Part shown: piece after piece, positions 47,755 to 58,200 of the stretch
How positions within the stretch are numbered: the first letter of the stretch is position 1
Layout: every line of letters starts with the position of its first letter
NCBI GenBank assembly: GCA_963930655.1
Contig: OZ005599.1
Span: 19,483,224 to 19,547,223, forward strand
Reading direction: 5' to 3'
DNA length: 64,000 nucleotides
Source of the DNA: Myrica gale
Taxonomy: Eukaryota; Streptophyta; Magnoliopsida; Fagales; Myricaceae
Notes under the pieces: generated by a model
The model's input: the letters and a program-made list of their open reading frames with translations, nothing else
Told to the model about the DNA's origin: nothing
Database searches by the model: none
Position numbers and translations under genes: made by a program

Positions 47755-49473
47755 TGTATTGGGGTCCACACCCATATGAGATAGATTTGGAATAGAAGTA
47801 AACTTGTAGTGGAAGTCTAATTCCTCCATACTTCTAGTTTATCTGGGATTTTTCTTAGGGTTTTTCTCTTTGTATTTTTCCCTATAAATAGAGGCTTATG
47901 TTATAGGAGAAAAGACACGTGAGCATGTGAGAGCATGAGCATTGGACAGAGAGATGAAGAGAAAGAGGGTGGTGAGACTATTGTATTGGGGCGGGTAGAG
48001 TGATTTTCTTAAACTTTCTTAATTAAATTGCTCTGGGTGGACGTAGGCCGGATTGAGACCGAACCACGTAATTTTTGGTGTTCATTTCTTTGAATTTTCG
48101 TGACGCTTTTTCCCAACAAATTGTATCAGAGCCTAGTTCGAGGAGCCGAAGTGGTTTTTCGGGGAGAAGCAGAGAAGGTCCGAAAATTCAAAGTGGTCCG
48201 ATCAGAGATTAGAGCGCACCAGCATACAGAAGAGATCGAGACGAAGCTGTCGGTCAAAACCGCGTCGTTAGAATCGCCGGGACGCGCCTCCACCAGCCGC
48301 AGAAAGTCAGAAAAGCGCCGCCACGCGTCACACGCGCCGAAGAGAGCCAGAGCGAATGGGCTTCACTCTCTCCACGCGCCCGCGCACAGCAGCTGCCACG
48401 TGTATGTGACGTCAGTATCCACGTCATCGCCACGCCAGCAGCGGGTCCCAGGAGTTCTGCGTCAGTAGTGCCACGTCATCCGCCATGTCAGCAGGGGACC
48501 GGGTCAGCGTGCCACGTCAACTTTGAATATTCCGGTGGAAATATTCTGGTTTTTTGTTTGTTCAGTGTGGTTTTTTGGCCGATTCATGGGCTTACGGTTT
48601 TAGGTCATCCCGGATCCATTGGTGTAGTCAAAATTGTGAAATTCGGCCTCGATCAGTGTGAATTAAGATGACGGAGAGTATGATTACCGGTATGATGATG
48701 TTGACTGCTGCAAATTACATGAGTTGGAAGCCATGAATGAAGGATATCTTTTATGCAAAGGATATGTATGATCCATCGGAGAACAAATGAAAGAAACCGG
48801 AGGGGATTGACGAGGCAAAGTGGAAAAAGATCAACCAAAAGGCTATAGGTCGATTGATTGATGACTCCGACGTCGTGTAGGACGCGGAGATGCTTGGCAC
48901 CAGCCGGAGGAGATACAAGAGCAGGGGGAGATACTGTTCTACATGGGTTCGACGGTACAGGGATGCGGGCACCCTAGCCAGTAGAATAAGGATGCAAGGG
49001 GTGGTGAGCAACATACACCAAAGTTGCAAGAATGTTCTACTTATGGAAATCCGGGAAGCACTCAACCGAAAGATGTCAGGAACAAATTCTTCTCTTATGG
49101 GTATGGAGGGAGAGATTTGTTGGAGTCCACACCCATATGAGATAGACTTGAAATAAAAGTAGACTTGTAGTGGAAATCCACTTCCTCCCTACTTCTAGTG
49201 TATCTGAGATTTCTCTTAGGATTTTTCTCTTTGTATTTTCCCTATAAATAGAGGCTTATGTTATCAAAGAAAAGGCACGTGAGAGCGTGAGCATTGGGCA
49301 GAGAGAGAGGAAGAGAAAGAGGGTGGTGTGATTATTGTATTGGGGCGGATAAGTGATTTTCTTAAGCTTTCTTAATAAAATTGCTCTGGGGTGGACGTAG
49401 GCCGGATTGGGGCCAAACCACGTAATTTTTGGTGTTCCTTTCTTTGAATTTTCGTGATGCTTTTTTCTCAACA
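47755..49473 (+). mobile_element. Defective Copia-type LTR retrotransposon
   Basis: The left LTR (47755-48118) and right LTR (49118-49473) are near-identical in layout, from TGT-TTGGGGTCCACACCC to CCCAACA / CTCAACA. After the left LTR comes TTGTATCAGAGCC, a tRNA-Met primer-binding site with one or two changes. Before the right LTR is GGAGGGAGAGATT, a polypurine tract. The internal part is only about 1 kb and has a gag start but no pol. Flanking 5-bp duplications are not evident. Confidence 0.88.
48668..48880 (+). pseudogene. Copia gag remnant
   Basis: From the ATG at 48668: MTESMITG, then LTAANYMSWKP-stop-MKDILYAKDMYD and KWKKINQKAIGRLIDDS. This matches the start of Copia gag (UBN2 type: L-x-G-x-NY-x-x-W-K-x-x-M...L). 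Two in-frame stops within about 40 codons make it non-coding. Confidence 0.7.
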
Positions 49474-50829
49474 TATTTGGAGTCATTCATATGGTTCCAA
49501 CCCAATTGGTGACATTGTTGGCAGAATTAACCGTGCCTTGGTGAAGCTTCTTTGTTAAATACAAGATAAGATTGGAGGATATTCTGCAATAGGCCATGCG
49601 TTCAAAAACCTCGTAGACTGCATGCAAGAAAAGGCAAAGCCAATGCAAATGTCGTCTGGCTTGGATTTATTACATAATTAAATGCAAGATGTTAAAAGGG
49701 AGGGAAAAAAGAGGTGAAAGGTTTGATCAATTTTCTAGCCTACCTCTTACTCTGTAAATGTATTTCTTACCCATTTCATCCCCCTCAATAATCGAAGAGG
49801 AAGAAGAAAGAGACAGCAGAAAAATACAGAGGAGCGACATAGAAGTGGTTCAGCTTATACTAGACCGTTGGAATGATGGGAGCACCATTCAAACCGTTGA
49901 AAATAAATTGGTCTTAAAAAAAGAGAAATAAAAAAGGAGAAATGCGGAAAAAATGGAAAAGAGTAGTGTTGAAATGAGGATCAGTTGAACGGTCAATAAT
50001 AGTGAAAAAAAAGTATCTTGCATCCTTACGCGGACTAATACGTGGACAGAATGAGTTCGCTGAATCAGAGGGAAGTAGAATTTTGAAGTAGCTTAAGCCT
50101 TCTACAAATCAGAAGCTGTCCATCAGCCTGTCAAATTAACTCGTGGGCACAAAATCTCCTTCCTTTTATTGAGAAAAAACAATGAAGAAAGTGAGACTGA
50201 ATCGACAAAAACAAGTCATTGTCTTCCTTTAGTCATCTGTAAAAACTTTTTGTAGGCAAACGTCAAGGCTTGATTATGTACAAACCCTCTTAATTACGAC
50301 AATCAAAAGAGTCTCCCATGCAGGGATCGCTGAAGGAAAAAAAAGGCATCCCATTTCCTAGGAACCACTGGAGAGACAAACTGTGGCAACGGATATGGAA
50401 TAGAGGCGCTTGTGAGTTTACCAACTTCACAACTCAATAGCTATAAGTTCAGGGGCATTATCAATTGGCTTCCAAGTTTCAAAGAGCCAAAAACACGAGT
50501 ATCCTAAAAGGTATATATTGTAGTTAGTAGCGGATAACCATGTCCAAAATATTATTTGCACAAGGTTCAGGGCCCTTTGAGAGACACAGAGGGGGTCACC
50601 AACTTACCAACAATAAACCAGCAAGCTTTCCATCCACCTCTCTTGGATCTTAGGACCGGGTTCCCTTTCAGATCCACCGTCCCATCCTGCGTATATTCAT
50701 CGAGCTCTGCTTCCTCGGCCATTATTTTGCTTATGGACTTGCAGGGACGAACCCACCTCTGTTCTAAATTTTGTAATTCTCTACTTCTAATTGAGCAAGT
50801 GGTGTTCAACTCGAGCTTTTTTTTTTTTT

Positions 50830-50836
50830 TTTTATA
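50830..50836 (-). promoter_or_regulatory. TATA box of NPF copy 3
   Basis: TATAAAA on the minus strand about 110 bp upstream of the intact exon-1 ATG at 50722, next to a long A-run (T-run on plus). It corresponds to the TATA box of copy 1. Confidence 0.5.
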
Positions 50837-50839
50837 GAC

Positions 50840-51167
50840 CTCCAATTATTTTCCTTTGGGTGTAATGTAGGGACCTCCAAACAACTGGAATATTTTCTGT
50901 TTCTAGTTGAGTACTGTGACTCTGATGTACTTTTGCTTTATTGGTACTTTGCTTCTCTTGAGCACTTGCACTAAATCTGTGTTCCACTCTGAACAACATT
51001 TAGTGCAAGTTTTCCAGTAAACCTTGTAATTATTGTAATGCGCACTATATATCTCTCTTCTCTTATATATTTCTTGCGGGCACAAAATTATCTTCTTCTT
51101 CTTGTAATTACTGCAATTCTGCGGCTGATAATTCAAAGGAAAATACAGAGAATATATCTGTACAAAG
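50840..51167. other. Upstream of NPF copy 3, no gene seen
   Basis: Short AT-rich segment up to the TRIM insertion. An 18-bp word (AACATTTAGTGCAAGTTTTCC region) and its neighbour TTGCACTAAATCTG form a loose inverted repeat near 50965-51015. Confidence 0.35.
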
Positions 51168-51483
51168 TGTCAAGTTTCATCCCAATACCAATTGGCAATG
51201 AGAAGAGGTGGCCCAACAGGTATATGAAACACAAGATTAAATGATCACTAATCAATGCGAGACTCTAACACTCCATCTCACGTGCAGGCCGAATGAACAT
51301 TTCATTCGGCCTGCACGTGGATAACAAATGGGGAACACAAACAAGTTGGTCAAGCCCAGAAATAGTTAGCTTTGATACCATATCAAGTTTCATCCCAATA
51401 CCAATTGACAATGAGAAGAGGTGGCCCAACAGGTATATGAAGTACAAAATTAAATGGTCTCTAATCAATGTGGGACTCTAACA
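51168..51483 (-). mobile_element. TRIM (miniature LTR retrotransposon), 316 bp
   Basis: Two 103-bp LTRs (51168-51270 and 51381-51483) read on the minus strand as TGTTAGAGTC...ACTTGA. They surround about 110 bp that holds ATGGTATCAAAGC, a tRNA-Met primer-binding site. The element is flanked by a perfect 5-bp duplication, CAAAG. There is no coding capacity. The LTRs differ at only several positions, so insertion is fairly recent. Confidence 0.92.
51279..51319. repeat. Perfect 19-bp palindrome in the TRIM interior
   Basis: CACGTGCAGGCCGAATGAA (51279-51297), loop CAT, then its exact complement to 51319. It can fold as a very stable hairpin in RNA or DNA. Confidence 0.9.
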
Positions 51484-51986
51484 CAAAGACCCCCTTCTTG
51501 CTTTAGGCTTTCATTTTCATGTAATTGACTTGACTTTCTACGTACAACGAGGTCATGTGTACTGAAAGCAATCCCTCTCAAGCTTTTAATAAGACACTTC
51601 TCTTTTTGTTTGATTTATTAAACAAAATGAAAAATTATATATAAATATTATATAGATTATCATATTTTTTCTTTTACTATTCGCCTTGTTTGCAACATGA
51701 TTAAAAAAATTGATAAATATTGATGATACTATAGTATCCAGTATCCCAATTATCTAATTTTGAAAATAATAATTAAAATTTATAAAATCAATCTTATGGA
51801 TTACCACATAAATCTGGAGTAATCAAGTCAAGAAAGACATGAAAACAAATAAGAGAAGAGACACCTCTTATATATGAAATGCTTTATTTAGTGGAGTCCA
51901 ATTGCCTGGACTAACTTGGATCGCTTTTCAAGTTGATTGACCAATCCCAACCAATCAATCATAGCTAAGGAGATAGCACGTTTTTT
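51484..51986. other. Intergenic, no gene seen
   Basis: AT-rich, with no domains or repeats recognised. Confidence 0.4.
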
Positions 51987-52001
51987 ATCTTCTTGTGTTT
52001 C

Positions 52002-52388
52002 TTTTTCTTTAATCAAAACTGCCTGTTTTATTCAACAAAAAGCCCACAAACACAGCACCCCTATCAACTAGAATCAAGGGGGTCAGTTCCATTATACAAC
52101 CAAGAAAACAGATGAAAAAGCTCAAAATTACAGGGATTCTTGCCTGAGATAATCTCAGTGGCGGCCCAACGAGCTAACTGATGCACATCATCATTTGCTT
52201 CCCTACGAATATGGCTCATAGACCATTTCTGGAAATTTTTCATTTTGCCATCCATTTTCTGCACTAGCTGATGGATCTTCCAATCTGTTAGACTTGGGAA
52301 GTTATTTATAGCATCTACTACAGTCTTCGAGTCTCCTTCAAAAGCAATGTTGCTGAATCCCAATGTCTGAGCAAGCTGAATCCCCAGC
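52002..52388 (-). mobile_element. 5'-truncated LINE, RNase H tail, 15-bp target duplication
   Basis: A 387-bp LINE end flanked by ATCTTCTTGTGTTTC (51987-52001 and 52389-52403). Minus-strand translation gives RNase H (GFSNIAFEGDSKTVVDAIN, then HIRREANDDVHQLARWA). The catalytic-type EGDS motif and the C-terminal R-xxN-xxxHxLARWA are easily seen. Confidence 0.88.
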
Positions 52389-52693
52389 ATCTTCTTGTGT
52401 TTCGTTTGGTCGTTTCCTTGTCTTATGGCCGAAAAGGAAGAATATGATCCAGATTCCAGCCCTTGGAAAAACCCAGCTTAGTATTCGAGGCCCATAGACT
52501 GAAATAAATGAGGCCACTCATAGTGACTCATACCATTTCAATTCCGGAGTCAACTTTTAAACACTGCCTTCTGAGATTTAACCCAACTTGTACACCCCAC
52601 TCCTCTTCAGCATTGGCTTCCGACCAACGAGAGGCTGGGCTTCGAGCCTCGAGGCAAGAATGGCTTATAAGGGGTAGGAAGCCTAGGTCTCAC

Positions 52694-53080
52694 TAGGACT
52701 CAACAAAATCGGACCGAATTTGCGGTCCGGACTGGTCCTAATTTTTAAAATGCGGTCCGGTTGATAAATTTCTGATATGCGGTCCGGACCGGACCGCATT
52801 TAATAAATTTTTTTAGTATATTAAAAAAAGTAAGCTCTGCACTGCGGAGCCGCACTGCGCGCAGTGCACTGCGCATGTAGAGCTCTGCACTGCGCAGTAG
52901 CTCTGCATGCGCAGTGCAGACGACTTTTATGAATTTTTTTTAAAAAAAAATTAAATCCGGTGTGAACCACTTAAGTGGTCTAGACCGGACCACATTTTAA
53001 AAGACCGGTCCGGTCCTTTAATATAAAGGAACCGGAAATGCGATCGGAAAACCGGACCACATTTTCGATTTTCAGCCCTA
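52694..53080. mobile_element. hAT MITE related to the 40349 element
   Basis: A 387-bp element from TAGGACTCAACAAAATCGG to CGATTTTCAGCCCTA with a perfect 8-bp duplication, GGTCTCAC (52686-52693 and 53081-53088). Both ends carry GCGGTCCGGACCGG words like the large hAT. The interior has a repeated GCACTGCGCA / GAGCTCTGCA block and no gene. Confidence 0.9.
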
Positions 53081-53642
53081 GGTCTCACGACCATAATTAT
53101 TTGGGAATTAATCTTTTTTTAGGTCATTAATAGTGCATTTAAAGTTTCCATCAATAGATAGTAGTCCTTAATTAACAAAAATAAAGAACATTAATTTCGT
53201 TGACCTACTTATCATTTTCTGACAGTCATATTCGCCATTAAATTTGTATTGTTTTTCGAGTCATGAATCCGTTAGAAGTTTGCGATGAATATGGACCTAA
53301 TGACTAAACAAAGCATTAAACATGAGCCTTAATTGGGAAAAAAATTAAAAATTTTAATTTGTTACTTTCTTATCGTATTTTAATTTGTTAATTTGTTACT
53401 TTGTTACTCTCCGCTCGGTTGCTTGCCGATGACCCTCGCAGGAGCACCCCGGAGTTCCCCAAGGAGCCAAATCATATCAACCCAGCGTCCCACCGGAAGT
53501 GCCACAAATTCCTACTGCTCCAGAGATTGACCCTGGAAACACGCCATCTGAAGTGAGAACTAATCCCCCGCAGTCTGCTCCTCCAGTCCTCCGGGGCCAA
53601 AGCCAGGACCCGAACTCCCCAGGCCACCAGTACAGCCTCATC

Positions 53643-53767
53643 CAAAAACGTTGATATTCCAGTGATCAAAATTTCGGCGGCCGCAACTACTACTCCGTGG
53701 CATCCGAATAATTTGATTTGAATATCTACTTTCTCTATGTTTGATGACTGGAATATCAACGTTTTTG
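53643..53767. repeat. Inverted repeat, 28-bp stem with one mismatch
   Basis: Positions 53643-53670 pair with 53740-53767 (core AAAAACGTTGATATTCCAGT perfectly complementary). The loop is about 69 nt. It is not part of an element I recognise. Confidence 0.75.
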
Positions 53768-55299
53768 TGTGATTAGAAAAAGAAATCAAGTTAATAAGTA
53801 ACGAATTTAATTTGTCAAATTCTTGAACTGGGTTGAAGCCCCTTCGCATCGGACGGGCCGGGATCGGTTAAATTATCTCTTCCTCTCTGCGGGTCTGAGC
53901 GTCATGACTTCAAACTATAATGTTTTTTTTTTCTCGAAGACTTCAAACTATTCATTCAAGCGAAAAAAAATTTTGAAACCCTAGATCCGTGTCTCATGAA
54001 ACGCACCGTACGCAGGGGAAAAAAAATTAAGCTAAGCTACATGTCGTTTTCGCTAAATTCTTATTACTGAAGTGCTGACATGGAAGTGGGTGATGTTCGC
54101 GGAAAGTGGGGCTGACGTGGACTACTATTCTGTTAATTAATCTAACAGAACGTAACGGTAGGACTAATTTTTAATCGTATTGAAAGATTGAGGACTAAAA
54201 TTTTGAAACATTGAGTTTTGTGACTAAAAATAAAATGGGGTAAAAACCCAGTGACTAAAAAGCAAATTTCCCTATTTTATATGTCAATACATTTTGAATT
54301 GGAATACAATTTGATTTTGTGAGTGTTTTTGTAACTGCAGTCTCTCGACTATTGAATATGATACGAAACAGAAATTTATATTCAAATATGGGTACGTATT
54401 TTATACTTGTTGCAGTCAGAAGAATTATATTCAAATAACTTTACTAACACTTGTTGATTATTATATTAAATTTATTTTTCATTCACGCCTCAAGTTATAT
54501 GGGGTCGTATCAATCAAGATTCTTTACAATTCTATATCCAAAATTAAATAACATAATTAAAAGAGAGATAGATACAATAATAAATAATAAATAGTATTAT
54601 GTTTAATATTACACATGAAATTTTAGACAATGTAGATCCTAGGGCATTTAAAAAAGCCAAAACCACCAGAAAATCTACCCTGCTGGCCTAGAACTGCTCC
54701 GTAGGGCAGGTCTCGTAATGTGGTTAGCACAGTTCTAACTTTCTACATTCATATGCGTGGTTAGTATGGAACTTGCCTATGATAAGAGCATCGATTTCAC
54801 TCTCATATAACTCGCATTTGATTCGTCGAGCGTATAAAAATATCCTCCTAACTATTAGGCTAGCACCCTACAAGCCAATCTTAAGGCATTTGATATGTCT
54901 ATTTTGCTCTAAATTATTGATCTGGCTAAGTATTGTTAGGACGTTAGGCTAGCACAGCTTATAGAAACTTCATAATAATGATTAAAAATTAGTATAATCA
55001 TAATGCTAATTTTAAGTAAACCTTTAAGCTTATAAACATAGGCATTAGCTAAAGTTTACGGATACAGAAACTAACATTATCAAAACTGAAACTAAGCACC
55101 ATTAAAAATAAAAACATCCATCAAAAGTAAAATAATAAAACATCAACTAAATAACATAAGTTCTCAAAATAACCAACAACAACATAAAGTATAAAAAAAA
55201 AGAACAGAAACAATCAAAAGATCCATCCCCATCTCCCAACTTACAACTCCCCATTTGATCAAGAAGGAGCCAAATGGACTACACATCATCATCTGTATC
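53768..55299. other. Downstream of the WAK gene; includes one MITE arm
   Basis: At about 54060-54272 is the right half of a Mutator-type MITE like that at 16248 (GTGACTAAAA, end GCAAATTTCCC), without a matching left end. The rest is AT-rich without coding potential. Confidence 0.5.
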
Positions 55300-58200
55300 T
55301 TAATCAGCATCCTCTTTACCCTCCTCACCCTCCTCAGCATCATCTTCCTCTTCATCCTCTTCCTCCACATTGGCAGTAGTGGTAGCAAAATCTGCATCCT
55401 GTTCAGCCGTCATTGGATACTCTTGAGGACCAACAATGCTTGAATCGTCATCTCTGTCAGCTATTCTTAAATTCTTTCTAATCAAGCTGTCATCCGCCAC
55501 TTGCCCAACAGTATCACTGCTACTTGCCAAATTTTTTTGCTCATTCTCTTTCTTTCTTTTCAAGTCTAACTCAACTGCCACATCCTTCGTTTTAGGCCTC
55601 TGCTTCCCTTTAACTTTTGAGCATCTCTTTGTAATGTCCACAACTTCCTTGATTTGCTTCTTATTCTCTTCATCCTCTTCCCCCACATTGGCAATAGTGG
55701 CAGCAGAATCTGCATCCTGTTCAGCCACCATTGGATCCTCTTGAGGACCAACAGTGCTTGAATCGTCATCTCTGTCAGCTATTTTTAAGTTCTTTCTAAT
55801 CAAGCTAACATCCGCCATTTTCCCAACAGTATCACTGCTACTTGCCCAATTTTTGTGCTCATTCTCATTCTTTCTTTTCAAGTCTAACTCAATTGCCACA
55901 TCCTTCATTTTAGGCATCTGCTTCCCTTTAACTTTTAAGCATCCCTTTGTAATCCCCAAGCATCTCTTTGTAATCCCCATGACTTCCTCGATCTGCTTCT
56001 TATTCTCTTCATCCTCTTCCTCCACATTGGCAATAGTGGCAGCAGAATCTGCATCCTGTTCAGCCACCATTGGATCCTCAACAGTGCTTGAATCGTCATC
56101 TCTGTCAGCTATTTTTAAGTTCTTTCTATTCAAGCTAACATCCGGCATTTGCCCAACAGTATCACTGCTACTTGCCCAATTTTTGTGCTCATTCTCATTC
56201 TTTCTTTTCAAGTCTAACTCAATTGCCACATCCTTCATTTTAGGCCTCTGCTTCCCTTTAACTTTTAAGCATCCCTTTGTAATCCCCAAGCATCTCTTTG
56301 TAATCCCCACGACTTCCTCGATCTGCTTCTTATTCTCTTCATCCTCTTCCTCCACATTGGCAATAGTGGCAGCAGAATCTGCATCCTGTCCAGCTACCAT
56401 TGGATCCTCTTGAGGACCAGCAGTGCTTGAATCGTCATCTCTGTCAGCTATTTTTAAGTTCTTTCTATTCAAGCTAACATCCGCCACTTGCCCAACAGTA
56501 TCACTGCTACTTGCCCAATTTTTGTGCACATCCTTCATTTTAGGCCTCTGCTTCCCTTTAACTTTTAAGCATCTCTTTGTAATCCTCAAGCATCTCTTTG
56601 TAATATCCACGACTTGCTTGATATGCATCTGATTCTCTTCATCCTCTTCCTCCACATTGGCAATAGGGGCAGCAGAATCTGCATCCTGTTCAGCCACCAT
56701 TGGATCCTCAACAGTGCTTGAATCGTCATCTCTGTCAGCTATTTTTAAGTTCTTTCTAATCAAGCTAACATCTGTCACTTGCCCAACCCAATTTTTGTGC
56801 TCATTCTCTTTCTTTCTTTTCAAGTCTAACTCAATTGCCACATCCTTCATTTTAGGCCTCTGCTCCCCTTTAACTTTTAAGCATCTCTTTGTAATCTCTA
56901 CAACTTCCTCGATCTGCTTCTTATTCCCTTCTTCAATTATACATTCTTCAACAACTTCAATCCATGGATGGCTTTTCAAGGAAGAAAGAAAGTGCATCGC
57001 TAGGCTTCTTTCCTCTTTAGGTGATCTCTTGAATGAAAATACCTCCTTTCCAGTTAGGAGCTCCACAAGAAGCACGCCAAAGCTATAAACATCACTCTTT
57101 TCTGTCAATTCATGTGTTTCTAGGTATTCAGGATCCAAATATCCAAGAGTTCCTTTTAAACCAGACGTTGCCAAACACTCCTCATCTTGAAGAACCAAAC
57201 TTGCTATTCCAAAGTCTGAGACTTTTGCAGTCAAATTATCATCGAGCAGTATGTTTGATGACTTGACATCTCTATGAATTATTGTCGGTGAAGCTGTAGA
57301 GTGTAAAAACGATAGTGCTTCAGCTGTTTCTGCAGCTATCCTTAGACGAGTTTCCCATGAGAAAGTGGATTTGTTGCTTCGCTGATGAATGTTCTTCAAG
57401 AGAGTCCCTTTCGGGACATATTCATAGACAAGTAAAGGAACTTCTTCCTCTAAACAACAGCCCAAGAGTTTGACAACATGCTTGTGATTAATATTGGAGA
57501 GCCCAACCAGCTTGTTAATGAATTGTTTGACTCGGTTTTTAGCCACTATCTTGAACAGCTTCTTGATCGCAACAATCCTTTTATCTGTTAAATGTCCTTC
57601 GTAGACAATTCCAAAATCCCCTTGGTCGAGGATCCTACTTTCATGATAGTTGTTGGTAGCGTCAATCAGCTCTTTGGCGGTAAAGATCTTGATTGTTTCT
57701 TGGGATCCTCCTTGACTCTTGAGTTGCTCTTTTAAAATCGAACCTCCATTCCGTTGAAAATTCTTTTTTTTAAGCTGATGATCTATTCTTCTCTTTTGTG
57801 CAAAGTGCTGCAAACTCGAGCTTGAAACAAACGTCACAATAAATCCTATGCCAACGCCTGCATTTAAAGGGTTGAAACATTAGTCATTTGACATGATAAT
57901 ATATTGTCAAAAAAGCTAACCGCGCTCTGGCTGTTGAAATATTTTAGAGACAAATAATGGTAGAAAAATATATTAAGTGGTTCTATGCTAATTAAAAATC
58001 CAGAGACAGAAAGCTGTTTTAGAAACACAATTTTTAATGAAACTCCACCAGAGATCCCCAATTTCAGAGAAGACAATATATATATATACACGAAATCATC
58101 CATAACAATTAACAGTACAACAAATTATTCCTAAAACCTTATTTTAAATACAACCATGATAAAAAACCGTTTTCGTTTGCGAAAACTCTCTAGAGAAGAG

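Larger units (their letters stand above)
47357..50722 (-). pseudogene. NPF5.2-like transporter copy 3, deleted and split by Copia
   Basis: Exon 1 is intact (50608-50722, ATG at 50722, MAEEAELDEYTQDG then GNPVLRSKRGGWKAC). Exon 2 begins at 49617 and is split by a Copia element (47755-49473). Its remainder ends near 47690 where the donor site is deleted. Only about 44 bp of exon 3 is left (47357-47400, GMSLLTLAVSLPS) and exon 4 is absent. Intron 1 is more like that of copy 2 than of copy 1, so copies 2 and 3 probably share the later duplication. It is not functional. Confidence 0.9.

Noticed and set aside
55436..56632. Plus-strand open frames up to 219 codons opposite the WAK repeats
   Set aside because: They repeat with the same period as the minus-strand array and have no domain; they are antisense shadows of the repetitive coding sequence.
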